Position numbers and translations under genes: made by a program. Of a stretch of 15,513 nucleotides of DNA, positions 1 through 8,850 are shown in pieces. Origin of the DNA: Rhodocollybia butyracea (Eukaryota > Basidiomycota > Agaricomycetes > Agaricales > Omphalotaceae); contig JADNRY010001186.1 of the NCBI GenBank assembly GCA_015501585.1, positions 1 to 15,513 on the forward strand. The letters run 5' to 3'. The notes under the pieces are model-generated. The model saw only the letters and a list, made by a program, of their open reading frames with translations, searched no databases and was not told the DNA's origin. How positions within the stretch are numbered: position 1 is the first letter of the stretch; every line of letters begins with the position of its first letter.

Positions 1-600
1 GTTTTACATGTAGGCAAGGAATAGTCTTTCAGCGTGTCCGAAAATGCCGACGTCGATAGCTCGGGATAGGCGAGATGAACGAGCGTCCATAAATACAGAC
101 AGATGCATGTTACATCCAGATTACTTTCTATCCAAGTATCATCAGGGTAAAAGTGGATTGCTCAATTTCGCCGAACCGCCAAGCTGTAATCATCAGATTA
201 GTAGTATCCATCGCGCGCATGCGTAGCATGAGCCCTGGTATTTCTCCAATTGGGACCACCGGACCTCTTTTCCTCTTGCTCAGGTGAATGAGGTCGCACC
301 GTGAATGCGCCGGGTTCATAATAATCTGCTGTTCGAATGATCGGTATTGACCCTAACTACTGATTGGGCCAATCTTTCTGCAAATCTGTTTCAATCGTTT
401 GTACGCACGGTTATATACGCTTCTCGTGGGTATTGATATAGAACCTTAGTGCTTAAGTTTTTGGTCGATATATATAGCTTATTTTTGGAAGAAAAATCGT
501 ACAATCTGGGTTGCAGTAAGGTAGGCTCCAGCTATCTTTGTTTAACTTTCAAGTCACTTTCACTTCGAATCTCTTCCCTTCCAGATTTTGTGTTAAGTCG
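1..600. other. No supported gene (5' flank)
   Basis: I see no convincing gene here. A minus-strand open stretch at 128-319 (63 codons) contains a basic segment (KRKRGPVVPIGEI) that looks protein-like. It has no splice partners that I could extend and no family I can name, so I do not call it a gene. The rest is unremarkable mixed-composition sequence without obvious repeats. Confidence 0.5.
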
Positions 601-953
601 TCAGCCTACTTGATACAAAATCAATAGATGGAATCATGCTGAGTAAGTCCGACAGTTGTAAGTAAATGTTTCTTCAACCACCGACATCTTCATGTGAACT
701 ATGACGAAGATAGAAAAGGAAGAATGCCTAAAAGACCATGTATCAGGAAAAGTTCAGATCTGGTAATAAGCATACAAACTGCAATGAATGGTATCAGGAT
801 ACTTAGCCACTCTGTCATGGATGCCGCCCAGCCACCGATCCATCACCTACATCAACCGTATCTTGTATAAATCCACTCGCAACATACAATGACTACACAA
901 GATTGCCATTTAGCTTATGGACCAAGTATTTGAAGAAAATGCATAGCTACTAC

Positions 954-1496
954 CTGCAGAACACAAATAAGAAACCAGACTCTATCCAAAAGAGTAACAC
1001 TTGTTGTGCACTGGTGAATTTGTTGCGTTTCAAGCCCAGTTTCCGTAGCTCGTTCCTATGCAACCTAAGAAATTTCCGATATTAGACACTACACAATGCT
1101 TGAACCGATATAATATACTACTTACCAAGCTTTGAGTCCAATTAGGAATGTAGCACTGACATTAACGATAAGACTGAAGGCTACTCCGACGATATCTTGA
1201 GGCCAAAGACACCGTCCACCAAGATGTTGAATTGGGGACGCTCAAGGAGTATGTTACTACCAAGTAGTTGATAAATTTGAAAAAAAAGATGTCGGGGGCG
1301 CATTATGAAAATGGAAATGAAAATTTGCATCCTTAACATAGGCGAGCTGTTAAAATTCTATTCTATTCGATGAAATAAGTAACGCACTGACCAATATTGA
1401 GGACCATCAGGATGATAAGGATAGCTTTGACATATCTGTTGAAAGGCATATAACCCAAGCTCTCCATGCAACAAGAAAATCTCCAAGAACAAGCCA
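954..1496 (-). pseudogene. Remnant of a spliced multi-pass membrane protein gene
   Basis: Three minus-strand exons can be pieced together. The first, about 1496-1392, reads WLVLGDFLVAWRAWV, then after a 1-nt frame change PFNRYVKAILIILMVLNIG, and is followed by a GT site at 1391. The second ends at 1126 and reads DIVGVAFSLIVNVSATFLIG then LKAW. The third, 1064-954 (111 nt), reads LHRNELRKLGLKRNK and ends in a hydrophobic run (LLFWIESGFLFVFC). A 61-nt intron (1125-1065, GTAAGT...TTAG) joins the second and third in frame, splitting the Trp codon. Another likely 61-nt intron follows (953-893). Hydrophobic helices separated by a W-R-A-W-V motif and a LKAW-x-HR loop fit an unnamed seven-helix-like basidiomycete protein family with many short exons. 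That family link is from memory. The frame change, the missing 5' exons and the decayed 3' part (stops below 892) suggest a dead copy. A divergent functional gene or sequencing errors remain possible. Confidence 0.55.
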
Positions 1497-1499
1497 CTG

Positions 1500-2213
1500 C
1501 GGGATTAGCATGTATTCGGTCCCGGATAATCCAAAGAAAAGGTCATACTCATGTGAAACTTTCCTTGCCTAGATATTGTAAGAAAATGCGAAAAATATTT
1601 TGAATAATCTTGGTATTATCGTCTCATCATTCTGGACCCAAGTGTTTAATAATTTTTGGCATAATATGAGGCCGAAAATATGAGATATTCACTAGAAGAT
1701 CAAATTAAATATTTAGTACCGGAATATTTAGCTAAATCTTGCCATATATGGCCCGGATACTTCAAGATTTTTAACAAATTTCGAAAGCGGAAAAGCCAAG
1801 ATTTTCGGAAAGTTTTCTGGCGCTATTATGACCCGAAAAGCTTCATAATATCGATAGAAAATCGTGAGATAATTTGAAATATTCTGTCCCAATTATCTGT
1901 ATCCGATATCGGGGATGTCGGAACTGCCGATATCGGGACGTCGTCGATGTCGAAACATCCTTAGCATCCTACATATCGCCGATATCGACATCTATTTCGT
2001 CGGTGGTTCAGCAACTGCCATATTTCACAGTAGTAGAATCTACCGTTTTCCCTGCGATGGATTAAGATTCGTCGCGAGACATCGCTGTGAGGGCTCGACT
2101 GCTGCATTGTGAAGATGATGCTTACCAGCCTGAGTCCCGAATCCCATCACGCTAATTCTCTTGGCCCTACCTAGCCCTACCTTCACCTCGTTTGTGTCCC
2201 CAAACAGCGTCAC
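1500..2213. other. AT-rich intergenic stretch, no gene seen
   Basis: About 1570-1900 is markedly AT-rich, with recurring words such as gaaaatatgagatatt and aaaatcgtgagataatt, which suggest an old decayed repeat. A 5' exon of the membrane-protein remnant could lie at its left edge: a CTAAT branch-like sequence and a GCAG acceptor sit just upstream of that remnant on the minus strand. I found no exon there that I could trust. Confidence 0.4.
1903..1988. repeat. Cluster of CCGATATCGG palindromes
   Basis: The 10-bp perfect palindrome CCGATATCGG occurs at 1903-1912 and 1927-1936, and a one-mismatch copy (CCGATATCGA) at 1979-1988. Related words (GATGTCG, GACGTCGTCGATGTCG) fill the gaps. The spacings are 24 and 52 bp. 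It could be a protein-binding cluster or a fragment of a simple satellite. Neither is shown by the sequence. Confidence 0.6.
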
Positions 2214-2270
2214 GAATGGAATGGTGAAGGCGGAAATCGTCCCGACGGTCCCGCCTTCACCATCCCATTC
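2214..2270. repeat. Near-perfect 20-bp inverted repeat (hairpin)
   Basis: The left arm 2214-2233 and right arm 2251-2270 are reverse complements with a single mismatch (position 2264). They surround a 17-nt loop that itself contains CGTC/GACG. Arm core: GGTGAAGGCGG / CCGCCTTCACC. There is no T-run after it and no gene end adjacent, so I do not call a terminator. It may be a small folded transposon relic. Confidence 0.75.
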
Positions 2271-2581
2271 CCTGCACTGGCCCGTGTTCTTTCCTGGTAA
2301 AGCTGACAATCCGAGTCGCCTCACTGCTTGTGGATCTTTCTTCTGCTCGGTCCGACTAAAGACGGTTCAACGTATGGCAGCCCGTGAGTTGCCATCGTAC
2401 GGGCGCTACCGATTTAAGGCATTCAATCAATCTCGAGTCTTGCGGTATAGGTACCTACTGAAACTTCACTATACATACGAATAGAGGCGTTTTTTCCTCA
2501 TTGGCGAAGGGACAGCAGCAGTATAACAACCTGCGCACTCGCGATGTTCCAAATTTTAGTACTAATTTCTTTTGCCATCAT

Positions 2582-2785
2582 TAATTCTCCTCCCAGCTTC
2601 GATCATTCTCCTCCCATCGTTCTCCTCCCATCGTTCTCCTCCATCATTCTCCCATCATTCTCCTCCATCATTCGTTCTCCTCCATCATTCTCCTCCATCA
2701 TTCTCTCCATCATTCGTTCTCCTCCCCATTCTCCAGGATCGACTAGCTCATTTCCTCAGTTCTCCTCCATCATTCTCCTCCGGCT
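2582..2785 (+). repeat. CT-rich minisatellite (ttctcctccatca type)
   Basis: There are many imperfect tandem copies of a unit of about 13-15 bp resembling ttctcctccatca (variants ttctcctcccatcg, ttctcccatca, ttcgttctcctcca), strongly strand-asymmetric in C+T. Open frames across it are Ser/Pro-rich by composition only and are not treated as genes. Confidence 0.85.
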
Positions 2786-2792
2786 TCACTCG

Positions 2793-3068
2793 CGTGACAA
2801 GCTTGCGGTCTTCCACGATCGCGGTGGACGTAGCGAGGAGAAATAGCGTCTCCTCGTTACAAGTGACGTCTTTAGGGTTGCTATTAGAGCGTATTTGCAG
2901 TCCGCTCGGTGACCTCGGCGTCTCCTCACTACGTCACACAGCGATCGCGGATGACAACCGCAAGCTTGTCACGCCGTCTCATCGTCTCCTCGTTACATGT
3001 CGCCTTTTTAGCGGTTGCAGATACGCTCTATTACCATATACGCTCTCTTCGTCACCTCGTGTGACGAT
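2793..3068. repeat. Nested inverted and direct repeats
   Basis: A perfect 17-bp inverted repeat pairs 2793-2809 (CGTGACAAGCTTGCGGT) with 2957-2973. A second inverted pair joins 2885-2898 (TAGAGCGTATTTGC) with 3017-3030 at 13 of 14 positions. The 15-bp word CGTCTCCTCGTTACA is directly repeated at 2847-2861 and 2983-2997, with a variant at about 2920-2938. The block starts exactly where the CT minisatellite ends. This interleaving suggests a decayed small inverted-repeat element or a fold-back structure. I found no target-site duplication. Confidence 0.6.
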
Positions 3069-4640
3069 CCGCGCAATGTCACTCGAGGCTATCCAATGTT
3101 TTTCTATTTTTCAACCTTGGTTCATGTAATGTTCTAATCATGCAACTAACGTCGTTGGTGACGAGGCGCCAGAGTATCTGATTTCAATCGAATTTTCCTT
3201 TATTATCTTACTAACACTTCACTATGTTACCAGTAGACATCGACTCGAGGGTTTACTCGCCGCTGAAGAGGATGCGTGGGTTCAATGCTTAGAGGATGGG
3301 TATTCACTTGAGCTGCCAACGCGGGCGCCGACAATGCTTTCGATCATTCGACACTGACCCCTTGGTCGTCTCTTACGTACGACTGTCGCGACATCGTTGG
3401 AAGCCTCTCCCCATACCGACTCCGAAGATGAATCGATGACTCCCCACCTCTCCCTTTCACCACCAGCGCTAGCTCATCGGGAATAAAGAGCAAGAAAAGC
3501 ATGAGTCGCAAAGCCCGGCAGAATCATGTTATCGCAGGTGACCATCTCGACAGGGGAACTGTGGTCCTGGCGACTGCGTCATATCTTCCGCTGGGGATTT
3601 TCTCCAGGGGAAGGAGTAGCGGTAAGGAACTCTAGTCACTTTCTGAATCGGAAAAACCAGATACGATTATATAGATCGGAGTGTCTTCTCTTTTTGCAAC
3701 TTTGACGGCCCTTCTTGGGCTACTTAGTGGGGGAGCTGTGTTGGCGATGGTGATAGCCGGTGACTTTTCTGCCATAGTTGTTATGGCCATGTATGCATTT
3801 ATTACTACCTGGGTTTCCACTTTGTAGCAGGATTAGCTGGCCGGTATATGCAAATACTGACGTACTCAGGAATGGACAAGGTGGAGAAAAAAAGCGCTGA
3901 ATAACAAGTACTATTTCCTGTCTACAGCAAGTATGCGTATTCGAAAGTTATTATTCGGGTTTGCGCTTAAGTAGCACTAGGACGCCTAGCCGAGCTCCTG
4001 AACGGGTCAAACCAGGTTGCGTGAAATTCACTGAGGATGTTCCGGCACCTCTTCCTCAACGTTCAAACGTTCAACCCCCATTCCAGCGGAGCTTTTTGAC
4101 TGACTGACGGATAGGAGTTAAGAATCTCTAATATCTATGAAGGGAATGTTAATATGCTATGGAAATTTGACGGAAATATCTACTCCAACGCTCCAGGAGC
4201 TTCTAAATAATTAATCTTCAGTTCTTGAACAGGTTTTCGTATCTTTGAGACAGGGAAGATATAATGGATAATGGATTGCTCTGCGCTCTTCAATCTTGGG
4301 ACCTGGCTACGAGTTTTCAAGCTTCAGGCTTCTTGCGAGTTTCAAGACCCACCTAGTATACGAGAAGTGTTTCGTCAACAAAAGACAATAAACAGTTAGC
4401 ATATATAGCGATATGACAATCGACCGTGCCCTCAGCTGCAGTTGTGCCGTGATGTAATTAAGAAGTTGAAGCGCCCGGCATGATTGACGCCCGGGCCTTG
4501 CCCGGGCCCATACTCAAGCGAACGCGCGTCCAATGAATCATCCCTAACCCTCCCCTCTCACTCAGTCTGCGGTGCAGCTCGGGCTTCTTCTCCCGACTGG
4601 ACGGGGTCATCGTCTTCACACACGGAATGAATTGGCTAAT
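3069..4640. other. Long stretch without a supported gene
   Basis: No gene can be supported. One plus-strand open stretch (3681-3827) would encode a hydrophobic segment (LTALLGLLSGGAVLAMVIAG then DFSAIVVMAM) that could be a membrane helix pair. The minus strand of the same bases is also open, no exon partners were found and there is an in-frame TAG just upstream. The remainder is mixed-composition DNA. Confidence 0.4.
4489..4507. repeat. Two GCCCGGGC palindromes 3 bp apart
   Basis: The sequence reads GCCCGGGC-CTT-GCCCGGGC. Each 8-mer is its own reverse complement, so the block is both a direct and an inverted repeat. It is GC-dense in otherwise balanced sequence. Function unknown. Confidence 0.7.
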
Positions 4641-5440
4641 TTTGCATAGAGTAAGACTCTGTGCGCGGTACTTTTTGGATTGTGACTTTCCATCGTCAAC
4701 CTATTTCGCATTGAGTAAGACTCGGTGCTTTCAGTATGACCATCGTTGGCCAGTTTTGCAGAGTAAGACTGTGTGTCGCCCATTTTGAGATATGGCTTTT
4801 CCATCAGAGATGAACGTGGAACCTCGCGCAGAGTAAGACTTTGTGCGTTTCCAAATACGACTTTGCAGTATCGTCCAATTTTGCGCAGAGTAAGACTCAG
4901 TGCATAGGCATCTTTGGCAACTCAGTGCGTCGCACTTTTCAGGCTATGCCTCAATTCCATCGTCGACCAATCTCGCAGCGCTTCATACTTTCCAGATATG
5001 ACTGTCCATCATCGATTTCGATTGAGTAAGACTCGGTGCTTTCAGACTCTATGACCACATCGTTGGCCAGTTTTGCAGAGTAAGGCTGTGTGTCGCCCAT
5101 TTGGAGATATGGCTTTTCCATCAGAGGTTAACGTGGAACCTCGCGCAGAGTAAGACTTTGTGCGTTTCCAAATACGACTTTGCAGTATCGTCCAATTTTG
5201 CGCAGAGTAAGACTCAGTGCATAGGCGTCTTTCGCAACTCAGTGCGTCGCACTTTGCAGCTATGGCTCAATTCCAGATATCGTCGACCAATTTCGCACAG
5301 AGTAAGACTCTGCGCTCGTACTTTCCAGATATGACTTTCCACCATCGACTAATTTCGCACAGAGTAAGACTCGGTGCATTGTACTTTTCAGATATGTAGT
5401 TGTATCTAAAAAGTGCAATGCACCGTGTTTTATACTCAAG
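4641..5440. repeat. Satellite-like tandem array with 21-bp dyad core
   Basis: Eleven copies of a 21-bp dyad related to GCACAGAGT-AAG-ACTCTGTGC start at about 4644, 4708, 4756, 4826, 4883, 5019, 5073, 5143, 5200, 5295 and 5357. The spacer varies, giving a period of about 50-68 bp, and recurring spacer words are TTTCCAGATATGACTTTCCA and CATCGACCAATTT. Two more degenerate units lie near 4925-5000. The block 4711 to about 4978 is repeated at 5022 to about 5290 (offset 311-317 bp), which shows a higher-order duplication. The 9-bp arms of a consensus copy are perfectly complementary around the AAG centre. Open frames through the array on both strands are products of periodicity and are not genes. 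Confidence 0.9.
5361..5437. repeat. Inverted satellite unit closing the array
   Basis: The last unit (from 5361, reading GAGTAAGACTCGGTGCATTG and onward to about 5393) is followed after a short loop (about 5394-5402) by its own reverse complement. The returning arm (about 5403-5437) includes TATCTAAAAAGTGCAATGCA and is slightly diverged. Together they form a foldback of roughly 33-bp arms at the 3' boundary of the array. Confidence 0.7.
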
Positions 5441-6023
5441 ACATAGTCACGGGCTCTTCGTTGTTGGCATAGTCACGAAAATCCGGTCATCTTTAACTTG
5501 ATGCGCCTGTATATGAAGTGAGCATCGAGTTGAATGTTAGTCTACAATCTACATTACTTGTCTCTTTACTAACTTTGAACGCTGGCAAAGGATCATACAA
5601 GCTCGACGATCAATGGCGACACCGGTTGCCTGGTCACTAGTACGAAATTATAACCATGTGAAGCTCACCTATTAGTCAATACACCACTGGAACAATACTA
5701 GAGTAGACCATTCAGCCATACAGATTACATTTAACCACTCTGTATATTGCGTTAAGAATGAGCTACACTACTAACACTGAATATTGAGAGTTCATTTTAT
5801 GTCTATAAAGTTTCGAGTATCGCGTTCAATGGTAACTAGATCCTGACAGTGATAACTCGGCCAGCACACGAGTCACTACTGCTAAGCGATTGGTGTTTTC
5901 GAGGTCAGATTCATGGCGCCCATACGAAGCAAGCGGTACGATAAACGGAGCATAAGATTTGCAACACATATATGTGTTTTACGAACATCATTTTCGAGAG
6001 AAAATGCACTCCGCAAAGGTATG
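5441..6023. other. Intergenic, no supported gene
   Basis: No repeats or recognisable coding exons were found. The minus strand is open over 5882-6100, but the predicted peptide has no features I recognise and it overlaps the end of a better coding fragment just upstream on the same strand (6170-6024) in another frame. Confidence 0.4.
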
Positions 6024-6170
6024 TCATTGGGGCACTCTTCTGTATGTCTGGAAGATTTGGTGAACGATATTGTCTCCATCCTGCTCACGAGTAAATTCAC
6101 ACCAATTGACCTTCAAACCAAGGACTTCCTCCTGCTTCTCAATCAAGTCCCAAAGCAATTCTGATCCACG
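6024..6170 (-). pseudogene. Unidentified coding fragment
   Basis: Read on the minus strand from 6170, an open frame of 48 codons ends at a TGA (6026-6024). It has a convincingly protein-like composition: RGSELLWDLIEKQEEVLGLK, then VNWCEFTREQDGDNIVHQIF, then QTYRRVPQ. It has no ATG. A GCGCAG acceptor-like sequence lies just upstream, so it may be an internal or last exon. It sits about 225 bp downstream of the family 1 remnant on the same strand and could be its far 3' part, or a piece of a different gene. I do not recognise the family. Confidence 0.4.
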
Positions 6171-6394
6171 GTACCTGCGCGAATGATATCACTGAGCTGC
6201 TGCTGTTTTCACCATGCAGATCCATGAAGAATTCGATTGGTGGTGGTCCAGGAGATCGAGGCGGCATGGATAAGTGGAGGCGACTACTGGTAAAGGATTC
6301 ACGTTTGTGGAGGGATTGTGATTGGATGTGAATAGGGCTCGAGGACGCGTGAAGATCGATTGAATTGTGTCTATAGACATCAGGAGGTACATGC

Positions 6395-8185
6395 ATCGTC
6401 AGCATCCAGGTTTTGAGATTGCTGCTCGACAAAGTCGTTCTTGAGCCTGAGACTCTCTTCCTGTGAGTCCGGAATATATATTCACTGTCATTGTCCGCAA
6501 GTCCTATGAATGTAAGATTAAGAAAACAATTGTCATTCAAGGAATAGCAACATACCATAAATAAGGCTCTGCGACTCTGGGACGCCACTTGGCGTGTATG
6601 TTCAAAATACTGCGAATCCGTTGTCTGGCTATTCAGATAACCCCTGGACAAAAAGATGATGTTGTGTGAAGAGAAAGGTCAGAAACTGAGTACACGTGAG
6701 TGGAATAGCTTTCTGCAGATTTTGGAGGATAGGTGCAAGGAGCATATGCTTGCGGTCTTTAACCCCGACCGTACAATAGATGAGACAGAAACAGCCGGAA
6801 CGAACTTTGGCCACTGCGTCCTTTGTCTGTTCGACGTGTATTGACCCAGACATGTCAATGTTATCATAAGTGAAGTTGTGAGGTTCAAATGTAAGCTCGC
6901 GCGCGAGTTCACTACTTGATCTGCGATGGTATCAATGGTCTTCAAGATAGTCGGGTGAGAGAAGACAGTCCAGCTGCATCCAGAACCTGTATTGTCCGTA
7001 CTGAGGTTCCTGTAGACGATGCATACATCCCTAAAGGTATTGGAGCTGTGAACACTGAAGTGAACGGAAGTTCATTGCTTGACATGTCATGACCAGACGA
7101 CCCTGCGGACAACAATACGGACAATATTATACAAGTAAAGCAAAATAATTGAACTATATACTTACGATTTCAGTCTCGGCTTCCTTCTGAGGCGATTCAA
7201 GACTCCCAGTGGCGGCTTTGAGAGCATACATCCAGTCAGCTAGGTTCTTGCTAACATATTGTGCTATGTTCCTTTGGAGATCAAATGTTTCAAGAAAGTC
7301 AATCGAGAAGTTCTGTGTGTTCATGTGGAAGAATGGCTTTGCGGCCTCCATCTGCTGAGAAATCCGAGTGCAGAACTGATCACGAATGAAGTTCTCTGGC
7401 AGCCACTGTAGAAAGATTTGATAACCCATATCATTCTCGAAGATACGTGAGAGGATTCGCGGAATTATGGTTGAGTCGCATCGAAAAAACGAGTTTTGTT
7501 GGTCCTGGAAAATTTTGGAACTTTCTGGATCTAGGATTGTATTGATAAGGTCGAACGGAGAAACCTTAAGTTCATCAAGAGCTTTTAGAGCTGCCAAGGA
7601 TTTGGAAAGCTTGTTATCCCAAATTTCCGATGTTTTATGACTTTATGTGTGCTTTTTCCATTGAAATTGTCTGAGCTAGAGCGTTTCCATTTGAGTGATG
7701 GTGTAGAGATTTCTGGAGAACTTGTTGGATCATAGCTAAAGGATGACACGAGACTAGGAGTGTCCGGGCTCCAGGAAAGATTGCTGTGAGTGTTGACATT
7801 CGGAGAATATGAATTGTTGAATAGAGCATTTGGATAGCCGAGAGAGTATTGATATGCGCGATCTGGAGAGGCGAAAGGTTCGTCAAGTCCTATATCTGAT
7901 ATAGGTGGGAGTTCAAACGTTCAGATGGTAAGGGAGTGAGCGGACATGATAACTGCACAGGAGTAGGTGGACACATAGAATAAGAAGCACAACTCGGATT
8001 CGTGAGTTTTGGACTTGGAGTGTGTGGAACTATGAAGGTCGGTTCCCCGTCGCTTTTTTCCTCCGTCGACGCGTTGATTTCTGACGAGAGCCTAATGTCA
8101 GCTTCATCTGTGATCCTTGCCCATCCTGCACTTCATGAGAGTATCCAGGTAGAGAGAACTGAGTGAATTTGCCATTGGTATCCAT
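6395..8185 (-). pseudogene. Family 1: broken copy of an orphan multicopy basidiomycete protein
   Basis: The likely start is ATG at 8185 (MDTNGKFTQFSLPGYSHEVQ). A Ser/Pro-rich N-terminal region follows (HTPSPKLTNPS; ELPPISDIGLDEPFASPD; SWSPDTPSLVSSFSYDPTSS), then the segment IWDNKLSKSLAALKALDELK continuing VSPFDLINTILDPESS. After a 63-nt intron (7165-7103, GTAAGT...CCGCAG) come PIPLGMYASSTGTSVRTIQV, PTILKTIDTIADQVVN, FEPHNFTYDNIDMSGSIHVE and QTKDAVAKVRSG. A 52-nt intron (6555-6504) precedes a weaker tail (EESLRLKNDFVEQQ). The frame changes at about 8057 (in an A6 run), 7905, 7620, 6955 and 6885, each by one base. The segment order and the ALDELKVSPFDL and TYDNID motifs match, from memory, a large unnamed Agaricomycete family often found among transposon debris. 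Function and catalytic residues are unknown. No coding frame reaches a credible family end, so the 3' part is lost or decayed. Confidence 0.7.
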
Positions 8186-8850
8186 TAGTTCATCTGCAGA
8201 AATAAATATTATCTTCTGACGGTTGAGAATGCAGCTAACGCGTTTGTTGAAGTACAGGAAGTACGAAAAGTAAATAATTTCGATCGCGTTTGCGTTTGGG
8301 CCCGATCGGACCTTGCGGCCCCATAGATCCGTTTCCCAATTAAGCTAATCTTAAATAATATATCGAGAAATAAAAAGTCTGTGCCACGGTCCGGAGCCGC
8401 TTTGCAGGCCCCTCTAGCGAGGCGAGGTTTCTTGATTTTCAACGTCAACCCCTAGAGGGGACTGCTTTAGGCCTAGTTCAAAACGTTCAAACATTCATGC
8501 CCAGTCAAAACCTGCAATGAGAATTTCTGAAGTATTTGTAAAAAAAAATCTGAGCGGATCTGAGATATTCTTAGAGAAACTGCATGCACCTGAAGGCCTG
8601 ACGTTTGACATTAATGACGACATTTCACATTCTCTGAACTGTCTCTTGAACGAGCTTCTGGTTGAACCTATTTCCATCACCAGCACCAGCGCATATTATA
8701 CTTATCAATCTTGATAACATCCATTGAGCAACACCAGGATGACCAGGCTACCAAGCTAATAGTAGTACTAATACGTGAGTGGTACTTGCAACTTTTCTCA
8801 TTTCGTTTCATTTCACGTGATTATCTCGCTCTTCGTCTTTTACTTCCACT
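8186..8850. promoter_or_regulatory. Shared upstream region of two divergent remnants
   Basis: This 665-bp interval separates the minus-strand start at 8185 from the plus-strand start at 8851. A TTAAATAATATATCGAG stretch (8351-8367) could supply a TATA-like element for the minus gene. On the plus side a CACGTG palindrome (8814-8819) and a CT-rich leader (about 8826-8850) directly precede the ATG, as is common at fungal start sites. A 9-bp-stem hairpin and one copy of a 25-bp inverted repeat also lie here. Regulatory roles are inferred. A small plus-strand open stretch at 8517-8714 is not recognised. Confidence 0.35.
8409..8460. repeat. Hairpin CCCCTCTAG / CTAGAGGGG
   Basis: Perfect 9-bp inverted arms (8409-8417 and 8452-8460) enclose a 34-nt loop in a locally GC-rich island of the divergent upstream region. 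It is too long-looped to be called a terminator. Confidence 0.6.

Noticed and set aside
320..350. GTTCGAAT resembling a tRNA T-arm
   Set aside because: No matching acceptor stem, D-arm or anticodon arm could be placed around it.
2040..2324. Minus-strand open frame of 94 codons (and a 107-codon plus-strand frame over the same bases)
   Set aside because: Both strands are open over the 20-bp inverted repeat. There are no splice partners and no recognisable family.
2544..3129. Plus-strand open frames of 100 and 185 codons rich in Ser, Pro and Ile
   Set aside because: They run through the CT minisatellite in two overlapping frames. The composition is produced by the repeat and the distal part has no protein-like features.
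3681..3827. Hydrophobic plus-strand stretch resembling a membrane helix pair
   Set aside because: The opposite strand is equally open, an in-frame stop lies just upstream and no adjoining exons were found.
4616..5399. Several open frames of 60-77 codons on both strands
   Set aside because: All lie in the satellite array and their peptides repeat with its period.
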